Assembly: GCA_030692765.1 (NCBI GenBank)
Contig: JAUYUB010000010.1
Span: 108,010-172,009 of the forward strand
DNA from: Sulfuricurvum sp.
Lineage (GTDB): Bacteria; Campylobacterota; Campylobacteria; Campylobacterales; Sulfurimonadaceae
Length of the DNA: 64,000 nucleotides
Direction: 5' to 3'
The translations under genes and the position numbers were made by a program. Below are positions 8,807 through 17,631 of this stretch, one piece after another. The notes under the pieces are model-generated. The model saw nothing but the letters and a program-made list of their open reading frames with translations. It was not told the DNA's origin and ran no database searches. The stretch's first letter is position 1; each line of letters starts with the position of its first letter.

Positions 8807-10153
8807 TTATCGCTGCGGACGACCCGCCTGCATCTGCCCCATCATATTTTGTAAATCTTGCATCCCTTTTTTACCAGAGAAACGCTTTGCCATTTTTGAG
8901 GCATTTTTAAATTGCTTCAAAATACGGTTAACATCCACGACCGTCAATCCGCATCCCTTAGAAATACGGGCTTTACGTGTATTGTTCAAAAGCTCTGGAT
9001 CTTCACGCTCTTTCATCGTCATTGAAGAGACAAGCGCTTTGATTTTTTTCAATTCACCTGAATTTTCCATATCAAAGTCTTTGAGCGCTGATGCCATACC
9101 GCTCATACCTGGGATCATCCCCATGATGGATTTCATGCTTCCCATTTTTTTGAGGCTTTCCATCTGCTCTAAAAAGTCGTTAAAGTTGAACTCGCCTTTT
9201 TTAATCTTACGGTTAAGCTCTTTTGCTTTTTTCTCATCGATGATAGAGGATGTACGTTCAGCAAGACCCTCAATATCTCCTAGACCCATCAAGCGGTTAA
9301 CGATACGATCCGGCAAAAAGATCTCAAGATCTTCCATCTTTTCACCCGCACCAATAAAGCGTAACGGTACTTGGATCTGAGAAGCAATCCCTAAAGCAAC
9401 GCCACCTTTGGAATCTCCATCGTATTTTGTAAGGATAACCCCATCAATACCGATTTTTTCATTAAAGCTCTCTGCTGTGCGAACCGCATCTTGTCCGCTC
9501 ATGGAATCCGCTACGTAGAAAATCTCGTGCGGCTTTGCAGCAGCTTTTACTTCTGCCAACTCACCCATCAACGCATCGTCAATCGCCAATCGCCCTGCTG
9601 TATCAATCAATACAACATCAACCAATGATTTTTTAGCGTGCTCTAATGCACCTTTGACAACGTCAACCGGATTTTTACTGACTTCGTCCGTATACAGTTC
9701 CACTTCAATCGAAGCACACACCTGTCGAAGCTGTTCTACCGCTGCAAGACGCTGAAGATCGGCTGCAACTACCAAAACGCGTTTTTTCTGACGTGTTTTT
9801 AAATAGTTCGCCAATTTTCCGGTTGTGGTTGTTTTTCCTGAACCTTGTAATCCGGTCATTAAGATAACGGTTGGAGAAACAGGTGCATAGACAAAACCTG
9901 CATTTCCTTTGACATTTAATAAGTCATACAACGAACTGCGAAGAGCGTCTAGAAACTGATCTTTACCAATCGCCGAAAGCTTGGTTTTGATCTCAACAGA
10001 ATCAATCAAATCTTTAACCACTTTGTGGTGTACATCTGCTTTTAATAGCGCTTTTTTAAGCTCTCCCAATGCTTTGATGAGTGCTTTTTCATCGTCATGA
10101 AAACGAATTTTACGTACTGCTGATGTAAATGATTCTGTTAGTGTTTCAAACAC
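8807..10153 (-). CDS. ffh: Signal recognition particle protein Ffh
   Basis: GTPase subunit of the signal recognition particle, which targets nascent membrane proteins to the Sec machinery with FtsY and 4.5S RNA. The NG domain shows TGLQGSGKTTTTGKLA, DTAGR and TKYDGDSKGG; the C-terminal M domain is methionine-rich (MGMIPGMSGMASALKDFDM). It is 448 residues, full length. The strong upstream promoter and AGGAG ribosome site fit a constitutively expressed essential gene. Confidence 0.97.
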   Translation of the reverse strand: MFETLTESFTSAVRKIRFHDDEKALIKALGELKKALLKADVHHKVVKDLIDSVEIKTKLSAIGKDQFLDALRSSLYDLLNVKGNAGFVYAPVSPTVILMTGLQGSGKTTTTGKLANYLKTRQKKRVLVVAADLQRLAAVEQLRQVCASIEVELYTDEVSKNPVDVVKGALEHAKKSLVDVVLIDTAGRLAIDDALMGELAEVKAAAKPHEIFYVADSMSGQDAVRTAESFNEKIGIDGVILTKYDGDSKGGVALGIASQIQVPLRFIGAGEKMEDLEIFLPDRIVNRLMGLGDIEGLAERTSSIIDEKKAKELNRKIKKGEFNFNDFLEQMESLKKMGSMKSIMGMIPGMSGMASALKDFDMENSGELKKIKALVSSMTMKEREDPELLNNTRKARISKGCGLTVVDVNRILKQFKNASKMAKRFSGKKGMQDLQNMMGQMQAGRPQR

Positions 10154-10197
10154 ATATGCTCCTAAATCGCGCCTCTACAGGGTCTAAAAAGTTTCGC

Positions 10198-10226
10198 ATT
10201 ATACCTAAGTGTTACTTTGTCGTCAA
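10198..10226 (-). promoter_or_regulatory. Strong sigma-70-type promoter for ffh
   Basis: On the minus strand TTGACG (10221-10226) and TATAAT (10198-10203) are separated by exactly 17 bases. The -35 sits right at the stop codon of the upstream pseudouridine synthase gene. The predicted start leaves a leader of about 35-40 bases ending in TTAGGAG before the ffh ATG. This is the best consensus promoter in the window. Confidence 0.75.
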
Positions 10227-10961
10227 TTAATTACCGAAGTGATCAAATACCTTCGGTTCTTGCGCTTCAAATGTACGCCCCATAAGAATCACTTTACGCG
10301 CATGCAGCATCACACGTTTTGACGGACGTCCACCGTAACTCTCATCACCGACAATTGGAAATCCTGCGTATTTAAGATGGGCACGGATCTGATGCGTACG
10401 CCCATGATGGATGATAAGCTGTACTTTGGTCTTTTTGCCTGATACGATAAGCGGGGTTACTTCCGTAATCGCAGCCTTCCCTTTTTTGGCGACCTTGGTG
10501 TATGCCTTGTTCCCTACTTTTTCAGTGATAAGCGGCTGATCAATTATAAACGGTTCACTCACAATCCCATCGACCCATGCCACGTATTCTTTGTAGACTT
10601 CATCTTTTTTAAATTCAGAAATCGCTTTGAGGCGGAACTCTTCGTTTTTAACCAGCATCAGCACACCGCTGGTCTCGCGGTCAAGACGGTGCAATAATTG
10701 TGACCCCTTAAACTGTCGCTCAATCTCATCCGAGTTCACAAATGCCGGTTTATCGACAACGATCATGTCGTCATTTTCAAATATAGGACGTACCTTTTCG
10801 ACTTTTTGAACAATAAAAGAGGTTTTCGGGCTAATTTCACCACGAGCAATCATCACTTTTGAGTTACCAACATAGACCAATCCACGGTCAATCAGTGACT
10901 TTGCTTCGGTATTGGATATTCCTTCTTGTGCTGATAATAATTTATAAGCTTTTTCTTTCAT
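10227..10961 (-). CDS. RluA/RluD-family rRNA/tRNA pseudouridine synthase
   Basis: Isomerises uridine in structured RNA. An S4-like N-terminal segment (KSLIDRGLVYVGNSKVMIARGEISPKTSFIV) precedes the catalytic domain. The signature LLHRLDRETSGVLML contains the catalytic aspartate and HHGRTHQIRAHLKYAGFPIVGD is the family C-terminal motif. At 244 residues it is shorter than E. coli RluC/RluD, and specificity cannot be read from the sequence. Its start overlaps the waaA stop by 4 bases. Confidence 0.9.
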   Translation of the reverse strand: MKEKAYKLLSAQEGISNTEAKSLIDRGLVYVGNSKVMIARGEISPKTSFIVQKVEKVRPIFENDDMIVVDKPAFVNSDEIERQFKGSQLLHRLDRETSGVLMLVKNEEFRLKAISEFKKDEVYKEYVAWVDGIVSEPFIIDQPLITEKVGNKAYTKVAKKGKAAITEVTPLIVSGKKTKVQLIIHHGRTHQIRAHLKYAGFPIVGDESYGGRPSKRVMLHARKVILMGRTFEAQEPKVFDHFGN

Positions 10962-12124
10962 GATTTAATCTCCGTTTTTAAATAATTCACAATCCGATCC
11001 ATATCAATCGTTTCGTCAACTGTAGAGGGAGGTAATCCCTCAGCACTTATCAGTGCTTGTTTGACACATTCTTGTGCAATAAATTGTACATGGTGGACAT
11101 ATTTAAACAGTTCTCTCTGCAAAAATATATGCTCACCCGTAATAATTTTACATCCAAAATGAGCCGGTTCTAGGGGGTTATGCCCACCAATAGGTGCAAA
11201 CGCTCCCCCTAAAATCGCTACATCACTGATCGCATAAAGATTGTTTAGTTCTCCCATAACATTTACCAGTGTTATATCACTGGCCATTTCTTGCGACTCG
11301 CTCCAACGTGATAAACTCATAGACGGTGCTGTTTTTTGGATTAATCCGTATACTTTTTCAAATCGTTCCGGATGGCGCGGAACAACCAGAAGCTTTGCAT
11401 CTGCATTGTGTTCTTTATATGCTAAAAACCCTCTGACAATAGACTCTTCTTCACCCTCATGGGTACTGCCTGCCACGATCAGCGTGCAAGCAAGCTTTAG
11501 ATGGCTTTTTGTCATCTCAATCTTCTGTGCCAGTTTGATATTGCCCAACACTTCAACATTGTGAGCACCCAAAGCAATAAAACGAACCATATCATCTGTA
11601 CTTTGACAAAAAATACGATCGCACTGTGAGAGCAATCGTTTATAAAACCATCGCATCTTATAGTATTTCCCAAAACTGCGCTCACTGATACGTGCATTCA
11701 AAGCAATCACACGCGAGCCTCGCGCATGCGCAATACGAAATAGCAAGTACCAAAACTCTGCTTCCAGCACAACTACCACATTGGGTGCTCGCATCCAAAT
11801 CCACAGCCAAAGCTCATACGGAAGATACCGTACTTGCGCCGGATATTTCAATGCCGCTTCATAACCCGTATGGGTGATCGTTGTAATCGCTATTTTTGCA
11901 TCACTTAACAATTCAACCAAAGGAGCAATCGCTTTTGCTTCACCTAATGAGCAGACATGAAACCAAATATCATGCGGTTGAAAAGGGTGATTCTTCCATA
12001 AAAAAAATCGAGCGGGAACCGAATGACGATATTTTTTTTTAAAGGTGAGTAGAATTAAAAAGGGGAAAGCCGCAATGAAAAGAACTGCGGCTAAGAAGGT
12101 GTAGAAAAGGTCAAATACCTTCAC
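10958..12124 (-). CDS. waaA: 3-deoxy-D-manno-octulosonic acid (Kdo) transferase WaaA
   Basis: Transfers Kdo to lipid A precursors at the inner membrane, the first inner-core step of lipopolysaccharide synthesis. An N-terminal membrane anchor (LFYTFLAAVLFIAAFPFLILLTF) is followed by a GT-B glycosyltransferase. VCSLGEAKAIAPLV, VVVLEAEFWYLLF, VPRHPERF and GGAFAPIGGHNPLEPAHFG are typical WaaA motifs. At 388 residues it is slightly short but complete. It lies between a zinc-ribbon gene and a pseudouridine synthase, an order I recall from other Campylobacterota. Confidence 0.93.
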   Translation of the reverse strand: MKVFDLFYTFLAAVLFIAAFPFLILLTFKKKYRHSVPARFFLWKNHPFQPHDIWFHVCSLGEAKAIAPLVELLSDAKIAITTITHTGYEAALKYPAQVRYLPYELWLWIWMRAPNVVVVLEAEFWYLLFRIAHARGSRVIALNARISERSFGKYYKMRWFYKRLLSQCDRIFCQSTDDMVRFIALGAHNVEVLGNIKLAQKIEMTKSHLKLACTLIVAGSTHEGEEESIVRGFLAYKEHNADAKLLVVPRHPERFEKVYGLIQKTAPSMSLSRWSESQEMASDITLVNVMGELNNLYAISDVAILGGAFAPIGGHNPLEPAHFGCKIITGEHIFLQRELFKYVHHVQFIAQECVKQALISAEGLPPSTVDETIDMDRIVNYLKTEIKS

Positions 12125-12132
12125 GACAGGCT

Positions 12133-12858
12133 TTACGCCCCGATTTCTTCAGTATTAGGCTCAAGATACAACAAACGTCCGCAATGAGGACATGTCGTGA
12201 TCTCTTCACCCTTGATAACTTCTGCATAGACTTTATCGCTAAGAGCCATGTAACATCCCATACATGCTTGGTTACGAACAGGAACTGCCGTCGTGTTTTT
12301 AGCCCAGCGACGGATTTTTTGGTAAAAAGAGAGTCCTTTTTGGTTCATTGCAGCAACCAAGATCTCTTTTTTCGCAAAAATGACTTTACGGTCTGCATCA
12401 ATTTTTGCCAATTTGACATCAACGTCCGCTTTAACACCCGAAAGCTTTCCTTCGACTTCTGCTTCTTTACTAGACAGTTCATCAATTTTCGTTTGCTTAT
12501 GGGCAATCAATTTTTCCAAACGATCGATCTCTTCATTCGCAAAATTAACTTGCTCTTTAGCAATTTCTTCTTCAAGTTGAAGTGATTTCATTTCACGTTC
12601 TGTTTTTATTTCAGCACTTTTCTTGCTGTTTTCTTCCAATTTAGCAGACAATTCGGCAAGATGAAGCTCATTTTTTTGCTTCTTAACTTGCTCATCCTTG
12701 ATCTCGTCAGAGAGGATTGCAATTTCATTCACAAGTGAACTTTTTGTTGCCAAAAGTGCATCATACTGGAGGTTTGCCTCTTCGATTTGCGGTTCGAACG
12801 CATCGATCTCTTTGTCTATCAACGAAAGGTCGATAAGCTGTTCTAAATGTTTGTTCAT
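12133..12858 (-). CDS. Coiled-coil protein with C-terminal zinc ribbon (CT398-like)
   Basis: The 241 residues consist of a long coiled-coil hairpin (about residues 10-190, rich in K, E, L and A) followed by a C4 zinc ribbon, CMGCYMALS...TTCPHCGRLLYL. This is the architecture of the CT398/HP0958-type family; HP0958 in Helicobacter (FlgZ) was linked to flagellar control as an RpoN chaperone and flaA mRNA binder. That role here is inference. The ATG at 12858 with AAGGAAA upstream is preferred over the listed 12882 start, which lacks a ribosome site. Confidence 0.85.
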   Translation of the reverse strand: MNKHLEQLIDLSLIDKEIDAFEPQIEEANLQYDALLATKSSLVNEIAILSDEIKDEQVKKQKNELHLAELSAKLEENSKKSAEIKTEREMKSLQLEEEIAKEQVNFANEEIDRLEKLIAHKQTKIDELSSKEAEVEGKLSGVKADVDVKLAKIDADRKVIFAKKEILVAAMNQKGLSFYQKIRRWAKNTTAVPVRNQACMGCYMALSDKVYAEVIKGEEITTCPHCGRLLYLEPNTEEIGA

Positions 12859-12885
12859 AAGTTTCCTTTTCGGAGGTCCCACTAC

Positions 12886-13608
12886 TCAATGATAGGTGAA
12901 GGGGTTTTTCGATGGTGAAATTATAACACTCAATCCTAATTTTTCCAAGTGTGTTGCCAAAACTTCCCCAAAATAGCGTTCACTTTCATAATGTCCGATA
13001 TCCATCATCGATAATCCAAGCGCTTTTGCTTCCATTGCATCGTGATACTTGATGTCTCCTGTCAAAAAACAGTCGGCTTCAATATTGCGCATCAATGACG
13101 CTCCCGAACCTGTTACCAATGCACAGGTTTTGATATGGTCGTGACATTGAACCGTATGTATGTGTTTGAGTCCTAGCGCCATTTTAGTTTTTTGTGCAAA
13201 TTTTTCAAAAGGTTCATCCACGCCTAAATACGCTACAAATCCCTCTTTTGCGATAATCTCATAGCCCAATACTTTGGTTGCAACGTATTCATTGAGGTGG
13301 GTCTGATCAAAATTGGTGTGCATAGCAATGTTTGTAATGTTTTTACGTATCATCGGAGCGATGAGTTTCGCAGGGTACTGATTGAATTTTAGCTGTTTAA
13401 GCCCTCCAAAAATAATCGGGTGGTGTGTAATCAGCAACGCATTGTCAGGTAAAGATTCTATCAAATCTTCATCCATATCAATGGACACAATAACGGTTGA
13501 GATCTCTTGGGTAAAATCCCCCACAAGCAATCCTGAATTGTCCCAACTCTCCTGAAGAGCAAAAGGGGAAAGAGCGTCTAAAAAGGTGTAGATTTTTTGA
13601 ACCGTCAT
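12886..13608 (-). CDS. Nif3/YbgI-family dinuclear metal-centre protein
   Basis: A conserved protein of 240 residues of the NIF3 family, a toroidal hexamer with a two-metal site. Probable metal ligands are visible in LLITHHPIIF, NIAMHTNFDQ and MMDIGHYESERY. It has also been described as a GTP cyclohydrolase I type 2 homologue, but that activity is not established for the family in general. Its start overlaps the NYN gene by 4 bases and it precedes the zinc-ribbon gene. Confidence 0.9.
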   Translation of the reverse strand: MTVQKIYTFLDALSPFALQESWDNSGLLVGDFTQEISTVIVSIDMDEDLIESLPDNALLITHHPIIFGGLKQLKFNQYPAKLIAPMIRKNITNIAMHTNFDQTHLNEYVATKVLGYEIIAKEGFVAYLGVDEPFEKFAQKTKMALGLKHIHTVQCHDHIKTCALVTGSGASLMRNIEADCFLTGDIKYHDAMEAKALGLSMMDIGHYESERYFGEVLATHLEKLGLSVIISPSKNPFTYH

Positions 13609-14342
13609 TTTTCATAACTCCTTTTTTTTCGTTTTAGTCGGACATGGATTGCTTGTGAACCCGAGAGGGGATCGGAATATTTGAATTCAAACTCTCCCAG
13701 ACCTTCGATTAGATCGACTAATTTTTTATACCCATAGCTGCGGGGATCAAATTCGGGGAGTTTATTGATCAAGTTTTGTCCAATAGCTCCCATATACGAC
13801 CATCCTGCCTCATTCGTCGTATCTTCAACGGCATTGCGTACCAACAGTAAAAGTGCTTTCTCGTCGTGTTTAATCTTTGCCATTGGCGTCACCGCAGTAT
13901 GGGTTCGGCGTAAGTTTTCAGTGTAAATGAATTTGTCGCACGCACCGATAAAAGATTTGGGCGTTTTTTGTTCCCCAAATCCATACACTTTTACCCCAGA
14001 TTCACGTATACGGCTGGCTAAACGGGTGAAATCACTGTCGCTTGAAACAATGCAAAAACCGTCAAAATTTTTCGTATAGAGTAAATCCATCGCATCAATG
14101 ATCATGGCGCTGTCAGTCGCGTTCTTCCCTGTTGTGTAGGCGAACTGCTGCATCGGGTGCAAGCCGTGTGTCAGCAGTTCATGCTTCCATCCTTTGAGTT
14201 TGGTATCGGTCCAGTCACCGTAAATGCGTTTGACGCTTGCGATACCGTGAGATGCGATTTCATCCAGTAAGCCTGCGATAATAGAGGGCTGCGAGTTATC
14301 GGCATCGATTAAGACCGCCAGTCGAGCTTGATTTTGGGTCAT
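13605..14342 (-). CDS. NYN-domain (PIN-like) ribonuclease with C-terminal OST-HTH/LOTUS-like domain
   Basis: Residues 1-150 form an NYN/LabA-type PIN-like nuclease: LAVLIDADNSQPS, DSAMIIDAMDLLY and CIVSSDSDFTRLASRIRESGVKVYGFG place the acidic catalytic residues in the expected strands. Residues about 165-240 (LLLVRNAVEDTTNEAGWSYMGAIGQNLINKLPEFDPRSYGYKKLVDLIEGL) match the OST-HTH/LOTUS pattern of an RNA-binding winged helix. The combination suggests an RNA-directed nuclease; the target is unknown. It overlaps neighbours on both sides by 4 bases. Confidence 0.88.
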   Translation of the reverse strand: MTQNQARLAVLIDADNSQPSIIAGLLDEIASHGIASVKRIYGDWTDTKLKGWKHELLTHGLHPMQQFAYTTGKNATDSAMIIDAMDLLYTKNFDGFCIVSSDSDFTRLASRIRESGVKVYGFGEQKTPKSFIGACDKFIYTENLRRTHTAVTPMAKIKHDEKALLLLVRNAVEDTTNEAGWSYMGAIGQNLINKLPEFDPRSYGYKKLVDLIEGLGEFEFKYSDPLSGSQAIHVRLKRKKRSYEK

Positions 14343-14917
14343 TTCGCTTTCCTTAGATTTTCTAACGCTTCTCGAGCTTCGTTCATCTCAGCATCTAGCT
14401 CTATGGCACGTAAATACATCGCTTCGGCTTGCTCTTTCTCGCCTAAATCGACTAAAAGATTCGCGTAGTTATAATAGGTGACAGCATACGCGTCATCAAT
14501 TTTTAAAGCTTTTTCATAATGCTCTTTTGCCAATATCAAAGAACCATTGGTACGATACAATGAGCCTAGTGCATTGTGCACCAAATCATCGTTTTCATCC
14601 ATAGTCAATGAACGATTATACAGATCGATAGCCAATTGGATGTCACCTCGTTTTGCATGCACAAATGCCAACTTGTTTAAAATCTCAATATTCTGAGGCT
14701 GTACAAGATAAGCAGCCCCTAGTTTTTCTTGTGCCATTTTTAAGTCTTCGTTTTGATACGCTTCATCAGCTTCTTCCACAAGTTGATTAACGTCTAATAT
14801 CCCCTCTGATCTTTCATCATTATCAAGAGGACTATCTTCCAAAGATTGGACATGCATGAATATTTGATACGCGAAATACAGTGTTGCTGCAAACATTATA
14901 ATGGCAAAAACGCTCAT
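14339..14917 (-). CDS. Membrane-anchored TPR-repeat protein
   Basis: A single N-terminal membrane segment (MSVFAIIMFAATLYFAYQIFM) is followed by a short acidic linker and about four tetratricopeptide repeats (NIEILNKLAFVHAKRGDIQLAIDLYNRSL, DLVHNALGSLYRTNGSLILAKEHYEKAL, AVTYYNYANLLVDLGEKEQAEAMYLRAI). TPRs mediate protein interactions; the partner is unknown. The ATG at 14917 with GGGAG upstream is preferred over the listed 14938 start, giving 192 residues. Confidence 0.85.
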   Translation of the reverse strand: MSVFAIIMFAATLYFAYQIFMHVQSLEDSPLDNDERSEGILDVNQLVEEADEAYQNEDLKMAQEKLGAAYLVQPQNIEILNKLAFVHAKRGDIQLAIDLYNRSLTMDENDDLVHNALGSLYRTNGSLILAKEHYEKALKIDDAYAVTYYNYANLLVDLGEKEQAEAMYLRAIELDAEMNEAREALENLRKAK

Positions 14918-14940
14918 AAAACTCCCTTTTATAATCAAAG

Positions 14941-14951
14941 TATAATATAAT
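14941..14951 (+). promoter_or_regulatory. Overlapping -10 boxes before ppk
   Basis: Two overlapping TATAAT hexamers (14941-14946 and 14946-14951) lie about 35 bases before the ppk ATG in the 65-base divergent gap between the TPR gene and ppk. No clear -35 is seen. A TTATAA palindrome at 14930-14935 could serve as a -10 for the TPR gene on the other strand. Confidence 0.45.
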
Positions 14952-14982
14952 CACGTAAACATAACAATAATGGTGCCAAAAA

Positions 14983-17082
14983 ATGCTTAATAACCTTAAA
15001 GATCCAGCTCTCTATATCAATCGTGAACTCTCATGGCTCCAGTTTAATTCCCGTGTCCTCAAACAAGCGCAAGAAGAATCTCTCCCACTGTTTGAACGCT
15101 TGAAGTTTCTCGCAATTTACGGAACCAACCTCGATGAATTTTACATGATCCGTATAGCCGGTTTGAAAAAACTCTTTAGCGCCGGTGTCAACGTATCAGG
15201 AGCCGACCGCTATACCCCCTTACATCAGCTTCGTGAAATACGCCAATATTTACATAACGAGCAGCAAGCTGTTGAGCATTGTCTTCAAGGAATCATGACA
15301 AAGCTTGAAAAAGAGGGCATTTTCTTTAAATCTTACAAAGAGGTTACACAAGCACAGCGCCAAATTCTCAACCGCTATTTTTATGAAAATATCTATCCCG
15401 TTATTGTCCCGATCGCCGTGGATGCAACCCATCCGTTTCCCCATCTAAACAATCTCAGTTTTGGGTTGATCGTCAAACTCCGAGACAAAGATGACGCGAA
15501 TATGGAGCGTTATGGAATTGTCCGAATACCGCGTGTATTACCGCGCTTTGTTGACATCGACAACCGTATTTATGTCCCCATTGGTAGCATCGTATCTGAA
15601 CACATCCATGATCTCTTTCCCGGCTATGAGCTCATTAAATTTTCTGCTTTTCGCGTTACCCGCAATGCTGATATCGCGATCGAAGAAGAAGAAGCGGATG
15701 ATTTTATGGAAATTCTCGAAGAGGGTCTGAAGCTTCGTAAAAAAGGAGAATTGGTTCGCTTGGAGCTAAGCAACCATGCAGACGATGACCTGCTCAATTT
15801 CTTTAACCGACATGCCAATGTTTTCAAAGACGATATTTATCGTTTCCAAACCTATCTCAACCTTGGAGCTCTATGGGAAGTTGTAGGGAATAAAGATTTT
15901 GCTCATTTAACAAGTCCCAGTTTCAAACCACAAAATCTTCCACCGCTGAATTCAGAAGATAGTCTGTACACTATCCTCGACAAGCAGGACCTTGTGCTGT
16001 ATCATCCATTTGAAAGTTTTGAACCCGTGGTTCGTCTCATCCAGACAGCGGCAAAAGATCCCGATGTTGTTTCAATTCGAATGACCCTTTATCGTGCCGG
16101 TTCAAAATCACTCATTGTCCAATCGCTTATCGCTGCTGCTGAATCGGGTAAACAAGTCACTGTCATGGTAGAGCTCAAAGCCCGTTTTGATGAAGAGAAC
16201 AATCTCATCTGGGCAAAAGCACTGGAAAGCGCGGGAGCTCATGTCATCTATGGCATTACCGGATTCAAAGTCCATGCAAAAGCGGCGCTCATTACCCGTC
16301 GTGTCGATGGAAAACTCAAACAATATGCCCATTTAGGTACAGGAAATTACAATCCCTCAACGGCAACCGTTTATACCGATATCAGCTACATGACCTCCAA
16401 CGATGCCATCACTCACGATATGACCCGCTTTTTTCACTTTCTCACCGGCTTTAGTAAAAAAGGAAAACTCAATGAGCTTTACATGGCTCCGACACAAATA
16501 AAACCAAAAGTGCTTTCCCTCATCCAGAATGAAACACGCATGGGGGCAGAGGGGGTTATTATTGCCAAGATGAATTCTCTTGTTGATGAAGATATCATCA
16601 AAGCACTCTATAAAGCTTCTATGGCAGGGGTAAAAATTCAGCTCATTATCCGTGGAATTTGCTGTCTTCGTCCAGGAATCCCCGGAATCAGTGAAAATAT
16701 TCGTGTTATCTCGATCATCGGTAAATACCTTGAACATGCACGTATCTTTTATTTTAAACACTCGAAGCCGCAGACCTATATCAGCAGTGCCGACTGGATG
16801 CCGCGTAATCTTTTACGCCGTATCGAGTTGTTGACACCCGTTGATGGGGAAGAAACGTCTGCCAAACTTCTTCAAATTTTACAACTTCAAGTCTCCGATA
16901 ATGTTCTGGCACATGAACTTCAAAACGATGGTACGTATGTTCAACTCAAACATGAAAGCAGCAGCGTGATCAACAGCCACCAAATTGTTGAAACGCACAC
17001 CACTAAAGTGTATAATTCGACCAAAAAACAAGCTCCGAACTATGCCCAACAACTCACAGCCCGTCTCTTCAAAGAGAGCTAA
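14983..17082 (+). CDS. ppk: Polyphosphate kinase PPK1
   Basis: Reversibly transfers the terminal phosphate of ATP to polyphosphate. The N-terminal domain (YINRELSWLQFNSRVL) and the phospholipase-D-like catalytic domains are complete at 699 residues. The autophosphorylated histidine lies in FKVHAKAAL near residue 430 and HLGTGNYN near 450 is the companion motif. The extended C-terminus (HQIVETHTTKVYNSTKK...) is variable. The degrading enzyme ppx is found 42 kb downstream in this window. The gene heads a plus-strand group with a gamma carbonic anhydrase. Confidence 0.96.
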   Translation: MLNNLKDPALYINRELSWLQFNSRVLKQAQEESLPLFERLKFLAIYGTNLDEFYMIRIAGLKKLFSAGVNVSGADRYTPLHQLREIRQYLHNEQQAVEHCLQGIMTKLEKEGIFFKSYKEVTQAQRQILNRYFYENIYPVIVPIAVDATHPFPHLNNLSFGLIVKLRDKDDANMERYGIVRIPRVLPRFVDIDNRIYVPIGSIVSEHIHDLFPGYELIKFSAFRVTRNADIAIEEEEADDFMEILEEGLKLRKKGELVRLELSNHADDDLLNFFNRHANVFKDDIYRFQTYLNLGALWEVVGNKDFAHLTSPSFKPQNLPPLNSEDSLYTILDKQDLVLYHPFESFEPVVRLIQTAAKDPDVVSIRMTLYRAGSKSLIVQSLIAAAESGKQVTVMVELKARFDEENNLIWAKALESAGAHVIYGITGFKVHAKAALITRRVDGKLKQYAHLGTGNYNPSTATVYTDISYMTSNDAITHDMTRFFHFLTGFSKKGKLNELYMAPTQIKPKVLSLIQNETRMGAEGVIIAKMNSLVDEDIIKALYKASMAGVKIQLIIRGICCLRPGIPGISENIRVISIIGKYLEHARIFYFKHSKPQTYISSADWMPRNLLRRIELLTPVDGEETSAKLLQILQLQVSDNVLAHELQNDGTYVQLKHESSSVINSHQIVETHTTKVYNSTKKQAPNYAQQLTARLFKES

Positions 17083-17094
17083 AAAGGATATTTT

Positions 17095-17631
17095 ATGATC
17101 AGTAACTATTTACACTATATTCCGCAGATGCAAGACCGCGTTTGGATTGCTCCCTCAGCGGATGTTATCGGACGTGTCACTATGGGAGAAGACGTCAGCA
17201 TCTGGTTTGGCTGCGTCGTTCGCGGGGATGTCCATTACATCACCATCGGGGATCGTACCAACATCCAAGATCTCAGTATGATACACATTACCCATCACAA
17301 GCTTGAAGATATGAGTGATGGATTCCCAACCGTCATTGGCAATGACGTCACGGTAGGACATCGTGTTATGCTGCATGGCTGTACCATTGAAGATGCCTGT
17401 TTGATCGGTATGAGTGCCACGATTCTCGATGGTGCAGTCATCGGTACAGAGTCCATTGTCGGTGCAGGTGCATTGGTCACCAAAAACAAAGTCTTCCCTC
17501 CCCGCTCTATGATCATGGGAAGCCCTGCAAAAGTCGTCCGTGAGCTTACAGATCAAGAAGTCGCAGAACTGTATGCCTCTGCAAAACGGTACGTAGCCTT
17601 CAAAGAAAATTACCGCGCACCCAATGTCTGA
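17095..17631 (+). CDS. Gamma-carbonic anhydrase-like left-handed beta-helix protein
   Basis: A hexapeptide-repeat trimeric protein of 178 residues. The repeats run from DVIGRVTMGEDVSIWFGCVVRGD through VGAGALVTKNKVFPPRSMIMGSPAKVVREL. Histidines placed like the zinc ligands of the family are in MIHITHHKLED and VGHRVMLHGC. It resembles the YrdA/CaiE/gamma-CA group, whose members are often not active carbonic anhydrases, so activity is uncertain. It follows ppk by 12 bases and overlaps the next gene by 8. Confidence 0.88.
   Translation: MISNYLHYIPQMQDRVWIAPSADVIGRVTMGEDVSIWFGCVVRGDVHYITIGDRTNIQDLSMIHITHHKLEDMSDGFPTVIGNDVTVGHRVMLHGCTIEDACLIGMSATILDGAVIGTESIVGAGALVTKNKVFPPRSMIMGSPAKVVRELTDQEVAELYASAKRYVAFKENYRAPNV

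Noticed and set aside
16357-16761. 134-residue ORF antisense to ppk
   Set aside because: Shadow of the catalytic region of ppk; no plausible start or family.
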